Below, one piece after another: positions 55,361-64,000 of a stretch of DNA of 64,000 nucleotides (positions are counted from its first letter, which is position 1; each line of letters begins with the position of its first letter). Location: positions 1-64,000 of the forward strand of contig NZ_QNRC01000018.1 of NCBI RefSeq assembly GCF_003709565.1, in the 5' to 3' direction. The DNA comes from Paracoccus sigandri. Lineage in GTDB: Bacteria; Pseudomonadota; Alphaproteobacteria; Rhodobacterales; Rhodobacteraceae. The translations under genes were made by a program, and so were the position numbers. Under the pieces are notes generated by a model. The model saw only the letters and a list, made by a program, of their open reading frames with translations, ran no database searches and was not told the origin of the DNA.

Positions 55361-55630
55361 TCAGCGGCGCAGGCCCAGCTTGCCGATCAGCGCGGTATAG
55401 CGCGACTCGTCCTTGCGCTTCAGGTAGTCCAGCAGCTTGCGGCGCTGCGCGACCATCATCAGCAGACCACGGCGCGAATGGTTGTCTTTCTTGTGGGTCT
55501 TGAAATGCTCGGTCAGCGTGGCGATGCGCGACGACAGAATCGCCACCTGCACCTCGGGCGAGCCGGTATCGCCGGCCGTGGTGCCGTATTCCTTGATGAC
55601 GCGGGCCTTTTCCTCGACAGTGATCGACAT
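55361..55630 (-). CDS. rpsO: 30S ribosomal protein S15
   Basis: This primary 16S rRNA-binding protein of 89 residues is complete: [36 protein letters not shown] to [24 protein letters not shown]. The ATG at 55630 matches all homologues. A terminator follows, then pnp. Confidence 0.97.
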   Translation of the reverse strand: MSITVEEKARVIKEYGTTAGDTGSPEVQVAILSSRIATLTEHFKTHKKDNHSRRGLLMMVAQRRKLLDYLKRKDESRYTALIGKLGLRR

Positions 55631-55837
55631 CGGGGTCTCCTTTCGGATCAGAGGGTTATGGCGCAGGCCGGGATGTCGTCCAGCACTGGCCCATGGAGTG
55701 TCGCCGCAGGGGCGAGGCCCCGGCGGATGAGCGCCTATAGGGGATAACGCCGGCAAAGGCAACGAATTCGAGACAGGGCCGCGAAAATCCCCCCTCCTCG
55801 CAGCTGGTCCCGCAGCCGGTCCCGGCCAGCGCCCGGA

Positions 55838-56740
55838 TCAGTCCCGCAGCGGAACGATCGAGATGCTGTCCACCGTCAGGCCACCGTCCTGCAGCAGGCG
55901 GCCGACCGGCTCTCCGTTCACGCGAACCAGCAGGGTGCCGTCCAGGTCGCGATGCAGGTCCACCACGGCGCTCTCCAGGATGCCGGCGGGCAGGTGCAGC
56001 TCCATCCGATCCTCGCGCGCGTCGAAATCGGCGATGATCGGCGCCTCGGCGACGGCCGTGCGCAGCACGAAGGTATCGGCCCCCTCCAGCCCCTCGGCGA
56101 AATCGCCCGAGCCGGGGACCAGCGTGTCGTCCCCCTCGCCGCCATGCAGCCAGTTCATCTGCGGGCCGTCATGGCCGATCAGCAGGTCGTTGCCGCGCCC
56201 GCCGTCCAGATCGCTCATGCCGGGACCGGCGATCAGCACGTCGTCGCCGTCATGGCCCGACAGCCAGTCGTTGCCGGGACCGCCATGAAGCGTGTCGTTG
56301 CCCTCGCCGCCCAGCAGCGTGTCATTGCCCGGCCCGCCATGGATCAGGTCGTCGCCGCCCTGCCCGCACAGCGAATCATCGCCCGCGCCGCCCCAGATGA
56401 CGTCATCGCCGCCCGGCCCATAGATGCCGTCGCCCTGCACCCAGTCATCCCCCGCGCCCGCGAAGATCGTGTCGTTGCCCAGCCCGCCGCGAATGTCGTC
56501 ATGGCCCGCGCCGCCCCGGATCAGGTCGTCGCCGTCGCCGCCATGCAGCAGGTCGTCACCGTCACTGCCCAGAAAGGTCTCTCCGCCCGTGTCGGGATCG
56601 GGCATCACCGGCGGAAGGGCATCGCCGTCCGTGGGCAGGTCGTCCCCTTCGTCATCGGTCTTTCCGGCGGGGGTCAGCCCGGTCATGTCGACGGCAAGGC
56701 CCGCCATCAGCAGCGTCATCAATCCCGCGAACAAAAACAT
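55838..56740 (-). CDS. Small RTX-type calcium-binding repeat protein
   Basis: This 300-residue protein has a hydrophobic N-terminus (MFLFAGLMTLLMAGLAVDM), an acidic spacer, and about ten RTX nonapeptides of the form GGxGxDxUx between residues 60 and 200, such as GGDGDDLIRGGAGHDDIRGG. These would fold as a calcium-bound beta roll. The C-terminal 80 residues (ADTFVLRTAVAEAPIIADFDAREDRMEL) resemble the end domain of many RTX proteins. No type I secretion genes lie nearby. Its role is unknown. Confidence 0.83.
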   Translation of the reverse strand: MFLFAGLMTLLMAGLAVDMTGLTPAGKTDDEGDDLPTDGDALPPVMPDPDTGGETFLGSDGDDLLHGGDGDDLIRGGAGHDDIRGGLGNDTIFAGAGDDWVQGDGIYGPGGDDVIWGGAGDDSLCGQGGDDLIHGGPGNDTLLGGEGNDTLHGGPGNDWLSGHDGDDVLIAGPGMSDLDGGRGNDLLIGHDGPQMNWLHGGEGDDTLVPGSGDFAEGLEGADTFVLRTAVAEAPIIADFDAREDRMELHLPAGILESAVVDLHRDLDGTLLVRVNGEPVGRLLQDGGLTVDSISIVPLRD

Positions 56741-56833
56741 GACACAACATCCCGAAACACATGGGTGGCAATCCGGCCCGGACCGAACATAGCCCAACCC
56801 TTACCGTTAAGGAAATCTTTTCCTAAGAAAGGG

Positions 56834-57337
56834 TTAAGGCCAGGCGACCGGCGCGACGGCATAGCCGACATAGAGCGGATGGCGCGGCGCGCCCTGCCGG
56901 GTCAGGCCCAGATGCCACAGCCCGCAGCCGCTGTCGCGCAGCATCGCCTCGACCTGGGCGCCGCGGCCCAGATGGCTGCCATGCGCGCCCCAGGCACAAA
57001 GCACCATATCCGCCCAGCCCACCGATTCGCGCAGGATCCGGTCGTTCTCGGGGCCGATCGGCGCGGCGGCGGCCTTCAGGTCCCTCGGCGAGGTCGCGCA
57101 CCAGGCGAAGATGTTGACGACGCGAAAGGCGCCATGGCCAAGCGCCACCGCCCGGCGCTCGCAGCGTTCGACCGTCGGGTCGTTGCGCCGCTCATCGGCG
57201 GTCGATGGGTTCAGCATCACGAAAAGCAGCCGCCGGCCCGGCCCCCATTGCCGGGTCAGCGCATAGCGATAGGCGCCGCATTCGGAATAGAGCGCGACCG
57301 AATGCCGCCCGCCCTGCCGATGCCGCCTTTCGATCAT
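56834..57337 (-). CDS. DUF1643 protein
   Basis: This 167-residue protein has the DUF1643 core RRLLFVMLNPSTADERRNDPTVERCERRAVALGHGAFRVVNIFAWCATSPRDLK and a second conserved part WADMVLCAWGAHG. The domain's function is unknown; homologues are often found on mobile or phage DNA but the codon use here matches the chromosome. An ATG at 57337 is chosen; a GTG two codons upstream is possible. It follows the rpmJ terminator. Confidence 0.82.
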   Translation of the reverse strand: MIERRHRQGGRHSVALYSECGAYRYALTRQWGPGRRLLFVMLNPSTADERRNDPTVERCERRAVALGHGAFRVVNIFAWCATSPRDLKAAAAPIGPENDRILRESVGWADMVLCAWGAHGSHLGRGAQVEAMLRDSGCGLWHLGLTRQGAPRHPLYVGYAVAPVAWP

Positions 57338-57382
57338 CGCCACCGGCCCATCCCCGTCATCGCCATGAAAGTCATCGCCACG

Positions 57383-57406
57383 AAAAAACCCGCCATTGCG
57401 GGCGGG
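57383..57406 (-). terminator. Intrinsic terminator of rpmJ
   Basis: CCCGCC (57389-57394) and GGCGGG (57401-57406) form a hairpin; on the minus strand it is followed by TTTTTTCG. It lies 43 bases after the rpmJ stop codon. Confidence 0.85.
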
Positions 57407-57449
57407 TCGTTTCGTCTTCGCGGTGATCGTTGACCCGATCGCGCCGGTC

Positions 57450-57575
57450 TCAGCCCTGGCGGGCCTTGAAGCGGCGGTTGGTCTTGTTGATCACGTAAAT
57501 GCGGCCCTTGCGGCGCACGACCTGGCAGTCGCGGTGCCGGCTCTTGAGCGAGCGGAGCGAATTGCGAACCTTCAT
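57450..57575 (-). CDS. rpmJ: 50S ribosomal protein L36
   Basis: This 41-residue basic protein of the large subunit reads [41 protein letters not shown]. It is the longer zinc-free type: only one cysteine remains of the usual CCCH metal site. The ATG at 57575 matches homologues; the longer open frame overlaps the tRNA. It lies downstream of tRNA-Val and ends with a strong terminator. Confidence 0.95.
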   Translation of the reverse strand: MKVRNSLRSLKSRHRDCQVVRRKGRIYVINKTNRRFKARQG

Positions 57576-57620
57576 CGGTCTTCTCCATCGTCGCGGCTCG
57601 CAGCCGCCTGGAAAACGAAA

Positions 57621-57645
57621 TGCCCCCGACGCCATAGCCGGGGGC
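57621..57645 (-). terminator. Terminator of tRNA-Val
   Basis: GCCCCCG (57622-57628) and CGGGGGC (57639-57645) pair; on the minus strand ATTTCGTTTTCC follows. It starts 11 bases past the tRNA 3' end and separates it from rpmJ. Confidence 0.65.
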
Positions 57646-57655
57646 GGCGAAATAA

Positions 57656-57730
57656 TGGTGGGCGGTACTGGGATCGAACCAGTGGCCACTACGATGTCAA
57701 CGTAGTGCTCTACCGCTGAGCTAACCGCCC
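57656..57730 (-). tRNA. tRNA-Val (anticodon GAC)
   Basis: The 75-base gene folds as a complete cloverleaf. The acceptor stem is GGGCGGT/ACCGCCC, the D-arm region TTAGCTCAGCGGTAGAGC, and the anticodon stem CTACG/CGTAG with loop TTGACAT (GAC reads valine codons GUC/GUU). The T-arm is CTGGTTCGATCCCAG. The 3' CCA is encoded. A TTGAAA-N17-TATAGA promoter lies upstream and a terminator hairpin downstream. Confidence 0.95.
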
Positions 57731-57792
57731 GTTCCTTGCGATCCCGTCGGCGTTTCAGGGAAACACCGGGCCGGAACCCCTCGGTCCGCGTG

Positions 57793-57821
57793 TCTATATA
57801 GTTCCGCCGCGGGGGTTTCAA
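57793..57821 (-). promoter_or_regulatory. Predicted promoter of tRNA-Val
   Basis: On the minus strand TTGAAA (57821-57816) is followed by 17 bases and TATAGA (57798-57793). Transcription would begin near 57786, about 55 bases before the mature tRNA. Confidence 0.65.
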
Positions 57822-57846
57822 GACCTATTGGCGAGGTCTTTTTTTG
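57820..57846 (+). terminator. Terminator-like hairpin ahead of the amidohydrolase gene
   Basis: AAGACCT (57820-57826) and AGGTCTT (57834-57840) pair around ATTGGCG, followed by a run of Ts to 57845. It is oriented to stop plus-strand transcription, but no plus-strand gene precedes it. It overlaps the -35 box of the tRNA promoter and lies 41 bases before the next gene's start. Confidence 0.5.
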
Positions 57847-57886
57847 GTCTATAACGGAAGGAACCTTCGGCTGCCGGGACGCGACC

Positions 57887-58753
57887 TTGACTGCCCCAGA
57901 CCTGCCTGTCTTCCTGACGCGCCCCAAGCACTGGGCAAGCGGCGTGATCTTCGGCTCTCCGCATTCCGGCAATCATTATCCCGACTGGTTCCTGGCCGAA
58001 ACCAGCCTTCCCATGCCCGTGCTGCGCAGTTCCGAGGACGCCTTCGTGGACCGGCTGATCGCCTCGGCCCCGGATTTCGGCGCCGTCACGCTCTGCGCCC
58101 GGCTGCCGCGCTGCATCGTCGACCTGAACCGCGGCCCCGACGAGATCGACCCGCTGGTGGTGCGCGGCGTGCCGCGCCATCCGCTGAACCAGCGCACCCT
58201 GGCCGGGCTGGGGGTGATTCCCCGCGTCGTCTCGCAGGGGCGGCAGATCCTCGACCGGCCGATCGAGCGCGCCGAGGCCGAGCGCCGCATCGGCGCCTAT
58301 TGGCGCCCCTATCACGACGCGCTGGCCGGGCTGATCGCCGAAGCCAAGGCGCGGTTCGGGCAGGCGATCCTGATCGACATGCATTCGATGCCGCGCGAGG
58401 CGCTGTCGCATCTGCACGGGCAGCGCCCGGACATGGTGCTGGGCAACCGCCACGGATTGTCGGCCGCCGCCCGGATCACCGATGCCGTCGCCGACGCGAT
58501 CGAGGCCGAGGGCTGGCGGCTGCGGCGCAATTCGCCCTTTTCGGGCGCCTTCATCACCCAGGCCTATGGCCGTCCGGGCCAGAACATCCATGTCGTGCAG
58601 CTGGAAATCGACCGCTCGCTCTACATGGACGAAGGCAGCATCGAGCCGCGCCCCGACTTCGCCGAATTCGCGCAGCGGATGCAGCGCGTGGTCCGCAAAC
58701 TGTCCAGGCTGGAAGCCGACGGCGCGGCCGGGGACCGGATCGCCGCCGAATAG
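57887..58753 (+). CDS. N-formylglutamate amidohydrolase family protein
   Basis: This 288-residue protein belongs to the FGase family (HutG-type) that hydrolyses N-formyl-L-glutamate or related N-formyl amino acids. Seen motifs are FGSPHSGNHYPDWF, LCARLPRCIVDLNRGPDEIDP, and IDMHSMP, probable metal and catalytic residues, plus NSPFSGAFITQAYGRPGQNIHVVQLEIDRSLYM. No ATG fits; the start is a TTG at 57887 (MTAPDLPVF). It is not near other histidine-degradation genes. Confidence 0.82.
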   Translation: MTAPDLPVFLTRPKHWASGVIFGSPHSGNHYPDWFLAETSLPMPVLRSSEDAFVDRLIASAPDFGAVTLCARLPRCIVDLNRGPDEIDPLVVRGVPRHPLNQRTLAGLGVIPRVVSQGRQILDRPIERAEAERRIGAYWRPYHDALAGLIAEAKARFGQAILIDMHSMPREALSHLHGQRPDMVLGNRHGLSAAARITDAVADAIEAEGWRLRRNSPFSGAFITQAYGRPGQNIHVVQLEIDRSLYMDEGSIEPRPDFAEFAQRMQRVVRKLSRLEADGAAGDRIAAE

Positions 58754-58925
58754 CCGCGGCGGGACCGGCCCCGCCCCGTTCGGATCCCGTTCGGATATGG
58801 CGTCCGGCGGCATTTCGGCTTACCACTCTGGCGATTGCAATCCGTATCCGATCGGTTCCGACAGCTTGATTTCGCATCATTTCCGCGCCTGAGATCCCGC
58901 AAAGCGCCCCAGAAGGAGTTATGTG

Positions 58926-59822
58926 ATGGACGACCTGACCCTTGCCCTGACCGATCTGCTCAGCCGGAACCTGGCGCTGATCGTCCTGGCCATCGTGATC
59001 TTCCTGGCGGTCAGCTCGGCCGTGCGGATCGTGCCGCAATCCGAGAAATTCGTGGTCGAGCGATTCGGCCGCCTGCGCGCCGTGCTGGGGCCGGGGATCA
59101 ACTTCATCGTGCCCTTCCTCGACCGGGTGGCCCACAAGATCTCGGTGCTGGAACGGCAGCTGCCGACCAACAGCCAGGATGCCATCACCGCCGACAACGT
59201 GCTGGTCGAGGTCGAGACCAGCGTCTTCTACCGCATCATCGAGCCGGAAAAGACCGTCTATCGCATCCGCGACGTGGATGCGGCCATCGCCACCACGGTC
59301 GCGGGCATCGTGCGCTCCGAGATCGGCACGATGGAGCTGGACCAGGTCCAGTCGAACCGCGCCCCGCTGATCAACCGGATCCGCGAATCGCTGGCCAATG
59401 TGGTCGACGACTGGGGCATCGAGGTGACGCGGGCCGAGATCCTGGACGTCAACCTGGACGACGCCACCCGCGCCGCCATGCTGCAGCAGCTGAATGCCGA
59501 ACGCGCGCGGCGCGCGCAGGTGACCGAGGCCGAGGGCAAGCGCCGCGCGGTCGAACTGGCCGCCGATGGCGAGCTTTATGCCGCCGAGCAGCAGGCCAAG
59601 GCCCGGCGCGTGCTGGCCGAGGCCGAGGCCTATGCGACCACCGCCATCGCCGAAGCCATCGCGAAGAACGGGCTGGAGGCCGCGCAATACCAGGTGGCGC
59701 TGAAACAGGTCGAGGCCTTGACCGAGGTCGGGCGCGGCGAGGGCCGGCAGACGGTGATCGTGCCCGCCGCCGCGCTGGACGCGTTTTCCGATGCCTTCGG
59801 GCTGCTGAAAGGACGGGGATGA
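58926..59822 (+). CDS. SPFH/stomatin-like membrane protein (QmcA type)
   Basis: This 298-residue protein has an N-terminal membrane helix (LALIVLAIVIFLAVSSAV) and an SPFH/band-7 domain beginning VRIVPQSEKFVVERFGRLRAVLGPGINFIVPFLDRVAHKISVLE. An alanine/glutamate-rich coiled coil (about 190-260) follows. Such proteins scaffold membrane microdomains and work with NfeD proteins. ATG at 58926 with AAGGAG 9 bases upstream. It overlaps the NfeD-like gene by four bases. Confidence 0.9.
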   Translation: MDDLTLALTDLLSRNLALIVLAIVIFLAVSSAVRIVPQSEKFVVERFGRLRAVLGPGINFIVPFLDRVAHKISVLERQLPTNSQDAITADNVLVEVETSVFYRIIEPEKTVYRIRDVDAAIATTVAGIVRSEIGTMELDQVQSNRAPLINRIRESLANVVDDWGIEVTRAEILDVNLDDATRAAMLQQLNAERARRAQVTEAEGKRRAVELAADGELYAAEQQAKARRVLAEAEAYATTAIAEAIAKNGLEAAQYQVALKQVEALTEVGRGEGRQTVIVPAAALDAFSDAFGLLKGRG

Positions 59823-60085
59823 TGCTGAACGGCTGGTGGTGGCTGATCGCGGCGCTGGTCCTGGCGGCGCTGGAGCTTTTCGCGCCCGGCTGGGTGTTCC
59901 TGGGCATCGCCGGGGCCGTCGCGGTGATGGGCCTGGCGCTGCTGTCGGGCCTGTGGACGGCGGGGCTGCCGGTCACGCTGGTCGCCACCGCGATCCTGTC
60001 GGGGGTGATCTGGCTGCTGCTGCGCCGCCTGATCGGGGTGCGCGAGGGGCAGGTGCGGATCTGGGACCGCGACATCAACGACTGA
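59819..60085 (+). CDS. NfeD-like membrane protein (short form)
   Basis: This 88-residue protein has two to three hydrophobic helices (LIAALVLAALELFAPGWVFLGIAGAVAVMGLALL and VTLVATAILSGVIWLLLRRL) and a short tail. It is the truncated NfeD type that lacks both the ClpP-like protease and the full C-terminal OB domain. It partners the SPFH protein upstream. An alternative ATG follows one codon later. Its stop overlaps the start of the NUDIX gene (TGATG). Confidence 0.85.
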   Translation: MMLNGWWWLIAALVLAALELFAPGWVFLGIAGAVAVMGLALLSGLWTAGLPVTLVATAILSGVIWLLLRRLIGVREGQVRIWDRDIND

Positions 60086-60531
60086 TGGCGCGGGGATCGG
60101 CCGCGGATGGGTATTTGGGCAACGAAGAAACGCCCTTTCACGGCGCGAAGCTGCTGCTGACCCAGGGCGGGCGACTGCTGACGCTGCTGCGCGACGATTT
60201 TGGCCATATCCCCTTTCCCGCCCATTGGGACCTGCCCGGCGGCGGCCGCGAGGGCGAGGAGAGCGCGCTGGCCTGTGCCCTGCGCGAGCTGGAGGAGGAA
60301 TTCGGCTTGCGGCTTCCCGCCCGGCGGCTGAGCGGGCGGGCCTTTCCCTCGCATCAGCGGCCCGGCATGGTGTCCTGGCTGTTCAGCGGCACGATCCGCG
60401 CCGCCGAGATCGCCGCCATCCGCTTCGGCCCCGAGGGGCAGGAGTGGCGGATGATGGCGATCAGGGATTTCCTGGCCCATCCGCGCGCCGTCCCGCATTT
60501 CAGGGACTGGGTGCGGGCGGTCATCGGCTGA
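60085..60531 (+). CDS. NUDIX hydrolase
   Basis: This 148-residue protein has the NUDIX box GGGREGEESALACALRELEEEFG (about 52-74, close to GX5EX7REUXEEXGU). It hydrolyses a nucleoside-diphosphate-linked compound; the substrate is unknown. The ATG at 60085 overlaps the nfeD stop. The first ~20 codons read through dispersed repeat copy 6 (GYLGNEET), so the functional domain starts after it (PFHGAKLLLTQGGRLLTLLRDD). Confidence 0.87.
   Translation: MARGSAADGYLGNEETPFHGAKLLLTQGGRLLTLLRDDFGHIPFPAHWDLPGGGREGEESALACALRELEEEFGLRLPARRLSGRAFPSHQRPGMVSWLFSGTIRAAEIAAIRFGPEGQEWRMMAIRDFLAHPRAVPHFRDWVRAVIG
60106..60134 (-). repeat. Dispersed intergenic repeat, copy 6
   Basis: On the minus strand this reads GGCGTTTCTTCGTTGCCC then AAATACCC, the same core as copies 3 and 4. 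Here it lies inside the 5' end of the NUDIX reading frame rather than between genes. Confidence 0.5.
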
Positions 60532-60540
60532 GGGGGGCCG

Positions 60541-61221
60541 TCAGGGCAGTTCGGCCAGGATCGCCTGCGCGGCGGCGCGGGGATCGTCGGCCTTCCAGAC
60601 CGGGCGGCCGACGACGATGTGGTCGGCCCCGGCGGCGATGGCGCTGGCCGGGGTCTCCACCCGCTTCTGGTCGCCCAAGGCCGCGCCCGCCGGCCGCACG
60701 CCCGGCGTCACGATCAGCCGCGATCCGGGCAGGGCGCGGATCGCCGCGGCCTCGCGCGGGGAACAGATGATGCCGTCGGCGCCGGCATCAAAAGCGCGGG
60801 CGGCGCGTTCCACGGTGATCTGGTGCAGATCGCCCGGCCGGATCATCCCGGCATCCAGGTCAGCACGGTCCAGCGAGGTCAGGATGGTCACGCCGAGAAT
60901 CTTCAGATTGCTGCCCGCGGCGCCCTGTTTCGCGGCGCGGACCACATGCGGATCGCCATGCACGGTCAGGAAATCCAGATCGAACCGGGCCAGCCCGCGC
61001 ACCGCGGCCTCGATGGTGGCGCCGATGTCGAACAGCTTCATGTCCAGGAAGATGCGCTTGCCGCGTTCCTGCTTCAGCTCGTTGGCCAGCGCCAGCCCGC
61101 CGCCGGTCAGCATCCCCAGCCCGATCTTGTAGAAGCCGACGGCATCGCCCAACCGGTCCGCCAGATCCAGCCCCGCCACCGCGTCCGGCACGTCCAGCGC
61201 CACGATCAGCCGATCATCCAT
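60541..61221 (-). CDS. pyrF: Orotidine 5'-phosphate decarboxylase
   Basis: PyrF makes UMP from OMP. The 226-residue TIM-barrel protein has LIVALDVPDAVAGLDLADRLGDAVGFYKIGLGM, the catalytic tetrad region FLDMKLFDIGATIEAAVRG (Lys/Asp) with FLTVHGDP, and the phosphate-binding VTPGVRP and ADHIVVGRPVW. ATG at 61221 has GAGGGCAGGG directly upstream and matches the family; in-frame ATGs lie at 61233 and 61236. It diverges from clpB. Confidence 0.95.
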   Translation of the reverse strand: MDDRLIVALDVPDAVAGLDLADRLGDAVGFYKIGLGMLTGGGLALANELKQERGKRIFLDMKLFDIGATIEAAVRGLARFDLDFLTVHGDPHVVRAAKQGAAGSNLKILGVTILTSLDRADLDAGMIRPGDLHQITVERAARAFDAGADGIICSPREAAAIRALPGSRLIVTPGVRPAGAALGDQKRVETPASAIAAGADHIVVGRPVWKADDPRAAAQAILAELP

Positions 61222-61273
61222 CCCTGCCCTCATCATCCATGAAATCGCGGCGTTATGACACAAGCGGAAGCGG

Positions 61274-61301
61274 CTTGAAAGCGCCGGGAAAGATCCCAAA
61301 T
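61274..61301 (+). promoter_or_regulatory. Heat-shock (sigma-32-type) promoter of clpB
   Basis: CTTGAAA (61274-61280) is followed by a 14-base spacer and CCCAAAT (61295-61301), close to the RpoH consensus CTTGAAA-N11-16-CCCATNT. The start of transcription would be near 61308, about 70 bases before the clpB ATG. Confidence 0.7.
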
Positions 61302-61379
61302 CTATCTCGAAGACCCGGACAGGGGGCGTGCCGAAGCCGGGCGTCCGCGACACGGGGGCTAGTGAAAGGAGAAGAACCG

Positions 61380-64000
<2,621 letters not shown>

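Overview
The window is high-GC bacterial chromosome from an alphaproteobacterium, most likely a Paracoccus-like member of the Rhodobacterales. This rests on the mraZ-rsmH-ftsL-ftsI-murE-murF-mraY-murD order, a pyruvate dehydrogenase E1 beta carrying its own lipoyl domain, a MipZ division ATPase, and a DUF1127 gene leading a CCUCCUCCC hairpin array, as known from Rhodobacter sphaeroides. The genus is an inference. No prophage, rRNA operon, CRISPR array or intact insertion sequence is visible.

Layout. 0.5-3 kb: ribosomal operon rplM-rpsI (minus), a hotdog thioesterase, and a divergent enoyl-CoA hydratase. 3-12.5 kb: the division and cell-wall (dcw) cluster on the minus strand, mostly with 1-4 bp overlaps, preceded by a long leader holding an internal intrinsic terminator (UpsM-like sRNA candidate). 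12.8-20 kb: mrp; a DUF1127 gene followed by ten CCTCCTCCC hairpins; rlmJ; a FtsB-like gene; and the pdhA-pdhB-pdhC operon. 20-28.9 kb: an RND efflux pair, mipZ, an uncharacterised two-gene operon with an operator-like palindrome, an EamA permease, an AhpD-like enzyme, a DUF333 lipoprotein and a dipeptide-epimerase homologue lacking a catalytic lysine. 28.9-31.5 kb: about 2.5 kb without a supportable gene, probably decayed. 31.5-37.2 kb: an isolated flagellar block motB-flgE-flgK-flgL-flgI whose distal half is visibly lower in GC. 37.3-50.2 kb: a LivFGHMK-type ABC importer with two acyl-adenylating enzymes, a divergent hybrid kinase and response regulator, and an aldehyde dehydrogenase. 50.3-64 kb: a 1-Cys peroxiredoxin, two glycosyltransferases, pnp, rpsO, a small RTX protein, a DUF1643 protein, rpmJ, tRNA-Val(GAC), an N-formylglutamate amidohydrolase-like gene, an SPFH/NfeD/NUDIX operon, pyrF, and clpB running off the right edge behind a heat-shock-type promoter.

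How parts work together. The most striking element is the array at 14488-14928. It holds ten stem-loops with different stems but the same CCTCCTCCC loop, grouped as five two-hairpin units behind a DUF1127 gene. This matches the R. sphaeroides CcaF1/CcsR1-4 locus but with five units. Five of the ten hairpins contain an 11-nt stretch perfectly complementary to the Shine-Dalgarno region of pdhA, 1.3 kb downstream. This suggests post-transcriptional control of pyruvate dehydrogenase, which also has a near-perfect 26-bp palindrome at its promoter. A second theme is a dispersed intergenic repeat (core CCAAATA next to a G/C-rich hairpin) found at six places, twice inside reading frames.
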